DNA from: Avena insularis
Lineage: Eukaryota; Streptophyta; Magnoliopsida; Poales; Poaceae
Direction of reading: 5' to 3'
DNA: 64,000 bases
Assembly: GCA_023614405.1 (NCBI GenBank)
Contig: CM042696.1
Location: 333,675,211 to 333,739,210, forward strand
This document shows positions 48,899 through 57,820 of this stretch, piece by piece. Both the position numbers and the translations under genes were made by a program. Position 1 is the stretch's first letter, and each line of letters starts with the position of its first letter. The notes beneath the pieces were generated by a model that worked only from the letters and a program-made list of their open reading frames with translations, did no database searches and had not been told where the DNA came from.

Positions 48899-48907
48899 CC
48901 GCTCCAT

Positions 48908-49356
48908 CGAGGAGGAAGTGGGATCATGTTATGCAAATATGCCACATGGTGTCGCCGTGTATAAACCAGATGGGCCAATCAGCGAAGAGCCACACAGAGG
49001 ACCACAGGGTGTAGCAGATCCCATGACGTGACGCATTGATGCAGTTAACGAGGAGGCAAGCCAGACGTGACATGTGCTACAGTGATAACTGACAATTACT
49101 GCAGCGGTTACTGTGGCTGTCCCTTAAAATGAGGCAACCTAATGATTAGCCTCCACGTGGGAAAGCGTACGAGAGAAGGAAAGATAACCCGGATGAGATT
49201 ATGGTAACCCGGCAAGCAAGTGAAAACTTGAAATGTGCCAAGGGAAAGTAAACCCATGAGATCCGAGATAAGAGGTAACTCGGAGAAGGAGCACAAAGCT
49301 TGGTAACATTTAACCTACTGTGGCCTTAGCGGCTAAGGCAACTAAGACCGCACCAG
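48908..49356. other. Region between antisense gene and 3' polypurine tract
   Basis: About 450 bp with no coding region; would hold the upstream promoter of the antisense gene. Short frames on both strands have no domains. Confidence 0.5.
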
Positions 49357-49369
49357 CTTCGGGGACTAA
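49357..49369 (+). other. Tat-type polypurine tract
   Basis: 'cttcggggactaa' immediately before the 3' LTR. It would prime plus-strand DNA synthesis. Confidence 0.75.
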
Positions 49370-50183
49370 TGTTGGGGATACCCCCGAGTAGGGTCATGCC
49401 GGGGTATAAAGGCCGAATTAGCCGAGGTATGGCAAGGTCAAAGCAAATGCTGGCCGAGTTACCTCAAGGCAGGCCGAATCTCGGGGTAACCCGGACCGGG
49501 GGATGTCCACCTAACTGTGTCTCATCCGACTTAAGCCGTAAGCCGGATAGATGAATCTAACTTGTATCCAGGAACATGTGTGACCGGATCAACTACGATC
49601 CGGGTCATAGCAAGCTTCTAGGAGAAGGAAGGTATCTCGCTGGTCAAAAGTAGCCCCGATACGCACAGCATGAGCAAAGCGCACAGGGGCAGGACCACCG
49701 AGGCGTGGCTGACAGAGGTGACGACGCCGATGTCGGTTGACGCAGGCGCCGCAGAGGCTCATGTAGCCTCTGCATGGATGACGCGGGGGAAAAGCAACCC
49801 GGTTGGCTTACTATTTTGGGAGGAGGCATATTCCCTGGAATATGCCTCCACGTATGCCCTAAGTGGAGACCTAGCCACTCCTATATAAGGGGGCTAGGGC
49901 CTCTGTAGAAGGGGTTGGTCTCATTTGGATAGAGCTTTACAGGATTGATCTCTATAGGCTAGTTTAACTTGGTTCCTGAGGGCCAGCAAGCAGGGAGAGT
50001 AAGAGAGTACCTTCTTCCTCCTCTCTCCAATACAGCTCGAGGAGCACTTGTAATCTGTGAAGTGAATCGAATACAAACCTTCTGTGTGAGGAATCACCTC
50101 ACTATCCCTCCCTGGATTCCCCTAGTGCTATTAGTCCCCACCTTTAGCCTATCCATGGCATTTGCCGTAACACCACCATGACA
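49370..50183 (+). repeat. 3' LTR of Tat-type element
   Basis: 814 bp, starts TGTTGGGGATACC and ends 'caccaccatgaca', followed by the target duplication 'atgag' (50184-50188). TATA box at 49882-49888. It keeps the expected CA end that the 5' LTR has lost. Confidence 0.92.
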
Positions 50184-50188
50184 ATGAG

Positions 50189-50996
50189 TCAACTTTCTCA
50201 CTCCGAAGAACTCCTCGAAGAGAAGGGGAGAATTGAAAGATAAGATGCTTTGGAGATAGCCTCTTTGAAGAATGCTCTAGAGGAAGAAGAGGAAACTCGA
50301 GTCTCTTTAGACGAGAAACTTGAGTCAATTGAGGAGTCCCATGAAGAAGTTGTTGCCCATCTCATAAAGGAACGTGACAATGCTCTTGCTAAGGTAAATA
50401 AACTAAAGAAAGAGAAGATTGACTTTGGGGATGCTCATGCTAGACTCTCAAAGAAGTTAGAGAAACTTAATATTGCCTACAAGGCATTGGAGAGTGATAT
50501 TTCTACTCTAAATGAGTCTCGTCATCATCTCCAAACTCATTTGGACAAGTATGATAGGCCTAGCATCTCCACACCATCGTGTGGACATGAAGATATTTTT
50601 GAAGAAAATGCAAGATTGAAAGAAGAACTTGTAAAGGGGTCTCAACCTAAAGGTAAAGAAGTCCTAGATGAGATTCTTAGCAAGCAAAGGACAAACAATG
50701 GAAAAGAAGGTCTTGGTTATGTTCCCAAGACAAAGAAGAAGAATAATAATAAGAAGAAGAGCAAAAATACTCAAACAAAGACAAGCACCACAACTAATGA
50801 CAAGACTAACTATGTTGGTTTTGCAGGGGCTAATAATCCAAAATCTGAATTATTTTGTGATTATTATGGTGATGTCTATGCTAGCTATGTTGGTCCATTT
50901 GATAGTTACATTTCTTGGTCTATTTGGGTTCCCAAGGCCCTTGTCACTAACATGAGAGGACCCATTGAAAAATGGGTACCTAAAACCAAAAAGTAA
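50189..50996 (+). pseudogene. Copia gag, C-terminal coiled-coil part
   Basis: Continues from 35466 once the Tat-type element and one 'atgag' are removed: QLSHSEELLEEKGRIER, stop, DALEIASLKNALEEEEETRV. Long coiled coil (EKLESIEESHEEVVAHLIKE, KVNKLKKEKIDF), then a lysine/asparagine-rich stretch and WVPKTKK with a stop at 50994. This long coiled coil after the zinc knuckle is usual in the Sirevirus Gag. Confidence 0.85.
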
Positions 50997-51001
50997 CTTT
51001 C

Positions 51002-51611
51002 TTGCAGGGCTATGCTTCCGGTGGGTCCAAATGGGTGCTCGATAGCGGGTACACTAGTCATATGACCGGAATCAAGGAGATCATCTCGGAGATGCGGCCA
51101 AATCATGATCACATAACTGTGTCCTATGGTGACAAGTCAAAATCTGAGGTATTGGGTCTTGGCAAGGTTGTGGTTGCTCACGATATCTCTCTCGTGGACG
51201 TCATGCTTGTTGAGACCCTCGATTACAATTTACTTTCAGTTCGCGCCCTTGGTAAGATGGGCTTCGCTGTTTTTATTCATGGTGATTTGGTGGTACTCTT
51301 GTGGAGCAAGTCTCTAAAGGTCGCTTTTGTTGGCTATGTCGAAAATGACCTATATGTGGTGGACTTTTCAGGGAAAACCACTACAGGCGCAATGTGTCTT
51401 TTTGAAAAGGCCGACGCAGGCTGGCTATGGCATCGCCGACTAGCCCACGTCAATATGAGAACTTTGCAAAGTCTTCACAAGGGTGACCACATTCTTGGAC
51501 TAAAAGAAAATGTTTCCTTTGCCAAAGATCGTGTTTGCGGGGCTTGTGTTAAAGGGAAAAATGCATGACTCTCCTCATCGATGAAAAACTATTATTTCAT
51601 CAAAGAGGATT
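51002..51611 (+). pseudogene. Copia protease and pre-integrase domain
   Basis: Protease active site WVLDSGYTSHMTG (D-S-G present; cysteine usual after DSG is tyrosine). GAG-pre-integrase zinc-binding motif: LWHRRLAHVNMRTLQSL ... CGACVKGK, so H-H-C-C is visible. The frame closes at TGA (51566-51568) just after KGKNA, one base out of register with the integrase that follows. Confidence 0.85.
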
Positions 51612-52940
51612 TTGGAGCTCCTTCATGTGGACCTCTTTGGTCCTCCATCTCATGCAAGCATCGGTGGGAAGAAATATTGCCTCATAATTGTTGATGATTA
51701 TTCAAGATATACGTGGGTCTATTTCTTCAAGTTGATGAGCGAGACTCAACACATGGTCATCGATTTTGCCAACGAGTTTCAACGTCAACACAATGTCCCT
51801 ATTTTGGCAATTAGAAGCAATAACTGCTCCGAGTTCAAGAACTACACACTAAATGAATTCCTAAGTGAAGAGGGGATAAGACACCAATATTTCGTTGCGT
51901 ACACCCCTCAACAAAATGGTGTAGCCAAGAGGAAGAACCGGACCTTAATGGATATGGCAAGATCTATGTTGGCTGAGTTCAAGTCACCATATAACTTCTG
52001 GGCTGAAGCAATTTCTACCGCATGTCACTCTTCCAACCGGCTCTACCTCCGCAAAATCTTGGACAAGACACCTGATGAAATATTTACCGGTAACAAGCCA
52101 AACATCTCCTACTTCCGGGTATTTGGTTGTAGGTGTTTCTTTCTTATCAAAGGAGTTCGTCTATCTAAATTCGAGTCTAAGGCTTTAGAAGGTATTTTTG
52201 TTGGTTATGGTGTTGAATCCCACACTTATAGAGTCGACAATAAGCTCTCCAGAACTGTTGTAGAATCTTGTAGTGTGGTGTTCGAGGAAAATGATGGCTC
52301 CCGTACAGGGCAAGTCGATGTTTGTGATGCAGATGTTGAAATACCCCAAGAAGCCATAAGAAGAATGGGCGTGGGATTTTTCTGCCCCATTGAGGAACCC
52401 CCTTGTGGCGGATCGGGAAGGACAATGCTCTACTCAAGTAGAGCCCTCATCGACTCAAGCTCAACATGCTCTAACTGTTGGAGAAACTTCTACACCAACA
52501 CCTCAAACTGCTGAAGATCTTCCATCAACCCCTCCAGAAATCTCCAGGCCGTATTATCCGGTGGACACCAGATTATCCGGCCAACCTTGCTCGACTGGTA
52601 GAACTGAAAACTTTGTTGAAGAATCTGCTGAAACTCCCAGGATGGATTTTCCGACTAACCCCGGACTATCCGACCCCTCTCTAGTTCGAGCTAGAATCCT
52701 ACAAGACAGTGAAGATGGACAAAGTTCTCCCAGGCCGGATTATCCAGCCATTCCATTACCCAGATTATCAGGCCCTAAAAATTCTGAACAAGAGCAGCCT
52801 CCTGTTATGGCTGCTGATCAACATCAAGGGCAAGATTCATCATCTCCAATTCCTGCTGATCAAGCTGGAGATCAAGGCCAAGCTAATAATTCCAACAAAG
52901 ACTCAAATGATGAGATATTCCTCCAAGAGACAACAAGTTG
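51612..52940 (+). pseudogene. Copia integrase and variable linker
   Basis: Begins MELLHVDLFGPPSHASIGGK, which carries the first catalytic aspartate. The second aspartate region reads AIRSNNCSEFKN, where the family has D-N-G, and the glutamate motif reads QNGVAKRKNRTL, where E is expected. Two of three catalytic residues are therefore lost. The frame shifts near 52400 into a proline/serine linker (STPPEISRPYYPVDTRLSG, SSPRPDYPAIPLPRLSG), whose DNA repeats the CCGGATTATCC-type motif of the LTR. Confidence 0.85.
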
Positions 52941-54615
52941 ATTTAACTTTGTCGCAAAGCTCGTGCAGATAGAAATCTTGAATTAAGGGGTCACACTCTT
53001 AACAAAGTTGTAGGTGATCTCAGACGAAGGGTGTCCACAAGAAGGGAGCTAGCAAGCTTTGGTGAGAACCAAGCTCACATATCCATGGTGGAACCCAAGA
53101 AAGTGTTTGAAGCCCTTCAAGATTTGGACTGGGTTGTCTCTATGCATGAAGAATTAAATAAATTTGAGCGCAACAAGGTCTGGAAATTAGTAGAGAAGCC
53201 CAAGGATTACCGCAATGTTATCAGCACAAAGTGGATTTTTAAGAATAAGCAAGATGATAATGGCATTGTTGTAAGGAACAAGGCAATACTCATGGCACAA
53301 GGCTATTCCCAAGTTGAGGGCATCGACTTCGCCGAGGCTCGTCTTGAATCCATCTGTATCCTTCTTGCTTATGCTGCTCATAATAATTTTAAATTACAGC
53401 AAATGGACGTTAAGAGTGCTTTTCTTAATGGTCCTCTACATGAATTGGTATATTTAAAGAAACCCCCGAGATTTGAGGATTCTAACTTTCCGAACCATGT
53501 CTACAAACTCGATAAGGCACTCTATGGCCTTAAACAAGCCCCACGTGCGTGGTATGAGCACCTTAAAGAGCTTTTGCAAGACCATGGCTTCGAAGTTGGG
53601 CAAATCGACCCCACTCTTTTTACTAAGAAGTTTAAGGGGGAGCTCTTCATATGCCAACTATATGTAGACGACATCATCTTTGGTTCTAATAATAAAGCTT
53701 TTAATGATGAATTTTCAAAGCTTATGACTAACAAGTTTGAGATGTCTATGATGGGGTGAATAATGGTTCTTTCTTGGATTTGAGATCAAACAACTTAGAG
53801 AAGGAACATTCATAAATCAAGAAAAGTACATCCAAGACATTCTCAAGAGATTCAAGATGACGGATCTTAATGGCGTCTCCACACTAATGCAAACTAAATG
53901 TCATCTTGAACTCAATCCCCACGGTAAAGATGTGGACCAAAAGGTATACCGGTCCATGATCGGCTCTCTCCTTTACCTCTGTGCATCTAGACTCGATATT
54001 GTGTTTAGTGTAGGTGTGTGTGCGAGGTATCAAGCATCTCCTAAATAAAGCCACTTAGTGGCGATCAATAGAATCTTTCGATATTTGGTTCATTCCCCTA
54101 ATTTTGGCCTTTGGTATCGCAAGGGCTCCAATTTATCTCTATGTGGCTATACTGATTCAGATTGGGCTGGTGATAAGGATGATAGGAAATCAACTTCTGG
54201 AGCTTGTCAATTCTTGGGAAGATCCTTGGTTTGTTGATCTTCTAAAAAGCAGAATTGCATATCTATCTCCATTGCCGAGGCTAAATATGTGGCTGCTGCT
54301 AGTGTATGTACTCAATTATTATTGAAGAGGCAAACTCTAAAGGAATACGGTGTCAATTGTGACAAAGTGCCACCTTTATGTGATAATGAAAGTGCAATCA
54401 AAATTGCGTACAATCCGGTGTAGCACACAAGGACAAAGCATATTGAGATTCAGAAGCATTTTATTCGGGACCATGTAGCTCAAGGTGATATTGATCTATC
54501 TTTTGTGAGCACGAAGAATCAACTTGCTGATATTTTCACGAAGCCACTTGATGAAGCAAGGTTTTGTTACTTGAGGAATGAGCTAAATATCGTTGATTCA
54601 AGGAGCTTGTCTTGA
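52941..54615 (+). pseudogene. Copia reverse transcriptase and RNase H
   Basis: Reverse transcriptase: NKVWKLVEKPKDYRNVISTK, KAILMAQGYSQVEGIDF, LQQMDVKSAFLNG, ALYGLKQAPRAWYE, catalytic LYVDDIIFG. A TGA follows MSMMG (53757-53759). Then KRFKMTDLNGVSTLMQ, RSMIGSLLYLCASR, a stop after YQASPK, RNase H GYTDSDWAGDKDDRKSTSG, CDNESAIKIAYNPV, stop, HTRTKHIEIQKHFI, and the end NIVDSRSLS. YVDD is intact, but at least three stops or shifts inactivate it. Confidence 0.88.
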
Positions 54616-55459
54616 TTACCCATGCACTCACTCTTATATCTCCTCCGTATTTGGTCTAGGTGTGGGCATGGATATAGGGGGAGTGTGGTCCTAATTAATT
54701 GGGTTAACCCTCCCCCCATAATGCCGAAAGCAAGTAAAATCATTTCTCTTAATATCATTTTGTGATATGTGAGCTTTTTGATGAGTATTGGTCATGAACC
54801 CAAGATATATCTTCGCGGTGTCATACCATGCACTCCAACAAGGTGGCCTCAGCCACCGCCCTCTTTCGTAAGAAGAGTTGTGTGTAGTACCATCTCAGTT
54901 TAGTTGTCTCCTCCGAGTGATCATCTGGGGTGCTAGCATCGCTCTTCTTTCTTTTTGGCATTTCGATACCAAAGGGGAGAAGTAGTTCTAGTAGGACTTC
55001 GTGGATTTCATGGGTCGGGCGCAAGCATTTGCACTTTATCGTTTTGGATATTTCTCGCTTGTGCCCATTTAGCGTTGAACTCTTATTTGTGATTTGCTTT
55101 GTATGAGACTATGTTAATGTGTGGCTCTATAATTATCTCATGGATTATTTTCTCATGAATATGGATCTATCATATTGGTTATCTATCTCTCGTGGAAGGC
55201 GTTTATAATGGTTGTCACATTGGCTATTCTTATACTATATTGAGGATGCCTCTCTCATGGTGGTATGATATTTTTCTGTGCTAGCCCATCATTTATGTGT
55301 CGATTCTGTTCCAATAAAATAGACTTGTACCTACTTGTGTGCATTTGTATTCAAATGCAAATTTTTATTATGCATACATTAAAGGGGAGTCTTTTTCATT
55401 CCCTAAATGATGTTGTTTTTAGAGCTATCTTGCAAATCCTAGTATTGTCATCTAACACC
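54616..55459. other. Copia 3' untranslated region with repeated purine tracts
   Basis: No envelope-like frame is visible. Polypurine-like words occur at 54676-54683 (agggggag), 54971-54980 (aaaggggaga) and 55381-55389 (aaaggggag) before the true tract. Repeated polypurine tracts here are a known Sirevirus habit. Confidence 0.65.
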
Positions 55460-55472
55460 AAAAAGGGGGAGA
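55460..55472 (+). other. Copia polypurine tract
   Basis: 'aaaaagggggaga' directly before the 3' LTR start at 55474. Confidence 0.8.
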
Positions 55473-55473
55473 T

Positions 55474-55553
55474 TGAAAGAACATTTCATGATCTCTAGTG
55501 TTTTGTGTGTTAGATAACAATACCATGGAGTACCTCATGTGTGCTAAGTGTTG
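55474..55553 (+). mobile_element. 3' LTR of the copia element, first 80 bp
   Basis: Matches 28566-28645 with two differences and then stops at 'gctaagtgttg', where another LTR begins. The rest lies beyond the nested insertions and outside the window. Confidence 0.9.
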
Positions 55554-56029
55554 TGATACATTGCAAATGTATCTATAATTTTTGATGTTCCATGCTTGGT
55601 TTATATCTACTTTCTTATGTTTTGTCCACACTTTGGAGTACTTTTTATACACTTTTGGACTAACCTATTAACAAAATGTCATAGTGCCAGCTGCCTGTTT
55701 TCTGCTGTTTTTGGTTCTAGGAAAGTCAAAAAATAAATATTCTCGGAATTGGACGGGACAAAAGCCAAAGTCAGTATTTCACCGAGGGGGACACGGAGCC
55801 AGAATACGAGACAGAGAGGGGCCAGGGGCCGCCCACACCACCTGGGCGCGTGGCCAGGCCTGGCCCGCGCCAGGGGGTGGTGTGGCTACCTAGGGCACCC
55901 CCTCGGCCTCCCCTTTCGCCTATAAGATGCCTCCGATACAGAAACCCTAAGGACCCGATCAAAATTCCACGAAAGAGTCTATAGCCACCGTCATCTCCAT
56001 CCTTAGATCGGGAGGGATCTGAAGCTCTT
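55554..56029 (+). mobile_element. 5' part of an Athila/Sabrina-like gypsy LTR
   Basis: Begins 'tgatacattgcaaatgta', 'tctataatttttgatgttcc', the opening I associate with a widespread grass LTR family (wheat and barley Sabrina/Fatima type). A core promoter 'cgcctataagatgcc' and 'gaaaccctaaggaccc' follow. It inserted into the copia 3' LTR and is cut at 56029 by the next element. 55683-55910 is GC-rich and codes for nothing that I recognise. Confidence 0.6.
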
Positions 56030-57273
56030 TGTAACATCCCAAAACTTAATCCAAGGTTAATCAAGATCGAATCTACCCAATCGAAGGTTAACAAAAACTT
56101 TTCCATTTAAAATGATTAAGCATTCATATGTGTATGCATTTAAATTAGGAGTTGTTTTGAATTGCCATGTTTGAGTGATCCATTGGTTGTAAAATGATTC
56201 TAAGGTGAATTAAACATCATCTAGATCATTCCCAAACAAATCCCAAAGAAAAACAAATCAAAAAGAATAAAATAAACAAATGGTCATTTGTGCCATTTTA
56301 ATCACCATGCCTACTTTAGCTATTCCTAGAACTCAAATCCTAACAGAAACAATTGTGGTTCTTTGCACCCCTTGCTAGTACAAGTAGTGATGTGCCAAGG
56401 CCCACATTGTTTCATCCCAAAAACTTTCAAACACTAAATTTAAATGACATTTGAAAATTGAATATAGTTCATATGTATAGATCACACTTATTCAAAAACC
56501 ACTCAAATGAACTCCACTTTTAAAACCCAAGCACACCTAGAAGCTCAAGCATAACATACATCACTCCACCAAAATTCAGCCCAAAATTCAAATCTTTTTC
56601 TCTTTCGGCCATTTGATCGAACAGGTGGCAGGCAAGATTTCTCTGCCTAACTAATACTGTTGCTAAGTTAAACCCTTGTCCCCCATTGGACCATATCTAC
56701 TCTCCCCTGTCCCCCTGGACCAACCAACACCCCACCGGCCTACCCCTTAGCCGCAGCAGCAGTGGAGCGCCGCCACTTTGTGGTCACCACTTGCCAAAAG
56801 AGGGCAACACGCCAGGGATAGCGCCGCACCATTCCAGCGTGTCCTCTAGCTCCGCCCAACCCTACCGCACCTCCCTGTCCATCGCTCGATCAACCCCAGC
56901 CCCTGGACCACTCCCTAGCGTCTCCACCCTTTCTCTCCGCGAGCTCGCCAGAGCGCGCTAGAGCGGGATAGCTGCCAGCATGCAGCAGACCTCCCCTCGA
57001 CCCCATCCCGTGCACGCCGCTCCGCCTCGACCCCAGCACCCCGCCAGACATGGCCGTGCGCCGCCGCGCGACCCACAGTTGCCGAGCACCGCCTCTGTCT
57101 CCTAGAGCATGCAACGCCCCTGACCACACGCCACTGCCCCTAGCCGCGCCATTAAGCCGTAGAGCACCGCCAGGAGGCAAGCCACCGTCCGCCTACGCCG
57201 CCTATGCCGATAGCTCCCTGTATTGTCGTCACCGACGAGCTCGCCGTCGCCCTCTCGGTCCCCTCCTCGAGCC

Positions 57274-57280
57274 TATATAA
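57274..57280 (+). promoter_or_regulatory. TATA box of the Tekay-type LTR
   Basis: 'tatataa' followed by 'ggagccctccccagcacc', at the place matching 31806 in the solo LTR. Confidence 0.7.
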
Positions 57281-57720
57281 GGAGCCCTCCCCAGCACCAT
57301 TTCTTCACACCACTCAACTCCCCTCTCACCACTGATCCTTCCCCACCTCTCGCCGGAGCCGCTCGAGCCATAGTTCGCCGAAATTGCACCGGAGGATCCC
57401 GCTGCAGAGGAGGAGACGCTGCCGTCGATTTCATCCACTGCAGCCCCTACCGTGACCTCGCCTAAGTCCACCGTCGCCATCCAGTTCGATCGCCCACCTC
57501 GCCGCACTAGCTGGAGCCCTGGTACGACCCCAGTAGACCCTCACCGGCCGTTTAGGGTTTAGTCTCGCCGGCGACGAGTCCGTCGTCGATGACGACTGTG
57601 AGTCGTCGATCTCTATTCTAATCGTAGCGCCCAGATCGTCCCATACTGTTTTGGGTTTTAAGTCTCGCTGACAAGTGGGACCAACCTGTCAGCCGCCCTC
57701 TGTGCTGCTGAGCGTCACTA

Positions 57721-57820
57721 GGTCAGCCCATTTCCTTTCCCGCGCGACCCAGTTAATTCAAATATAGAGTTTTCTATTTAGGTCAGCCCATTTCCTTTCC
57801 CGCGCGACCCAGTTAACTCA
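57721..57820. repeat. Short direct duplication inside the LTR
   Basis: 'ggtcagcccatttccttt' and the following 'cccgcgcgacccagttaa' occur at 57721 and again at 57781, 60 bp apart, with one difference. The solo LTR has only a single weak equivalent ('tcccgcgcgtg' near 32246). Confidence 0.85.

Larger units (their letters stand above)
43689..48907 (-). pseudogene. Seven-exon antisense gene of the Tat-type element
   Basis: Minus-strand exons by splice sites: 48907-47705, 47615-47149, 47069-46281, 45099-44997, 44919-44866, 44762-44394, 44308-43689. All six introns are GT-AG and phases agree across junctions (for example GRMME-VTTNRRSAEF and EKRA-GVEAENK). Exon 1 has serine/alanine-rich and acidic parts, then FQRGFSLPVSDFF, LQPHHLPANAITSLSAFAS, WIRFFGLRR, resembling the plant 'putative gypsy type transposon' domain (Pfam Transposase_28). 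Exon 2 is acidic, then KKKR and RRARKPK basic patches. Exons 4-6 are coiled coil. Exon 7 ends acidic. In-frame stops in exons 1, 6 and 7 and one frameshift in exon 3 kill this copy. Function unknown; an accessory nuclear or regulatory role is only a guess. Confidence 0.78.
35467..50183 (+). mobile_element. Tat-type Ty3/gypsy retrotransposon with both LTRs (14.7 kb)
   Basis: LTRs at 35467-36282 and 49370-50183 start TGTTGGGG. Target duplication 'atgag' lies at 35462-35466 and 50184-50188. Order inside: primer site, gag, protease, reverse transcriptase, RNase H with a second archaeal-type RNase H, integrase, then about 6 kb with a gene on the opposite strand and a minisatellite. The long downstream part with antisense coding and the extra RNase H are marks of the Tat lineage (RIRE2, Grande, Retand relatives). 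All sense frames have stops, so the element is dead. Confidence 0.92.

Noticed and set aside
54821..55024. Envelope-like or antisense frame in copia 3' region
   Set aside because: Only 67 codons, no membrane segment or coiled coil, and no relation to Sirevirus envelope-like proteins that I could see.
56890..57507. GC-rich frames in the Tekay LTR on both strands
   Set aside because: These fall in U3 and leader sequence around the TATA box. The proline/arginine-rich translations are compositional.
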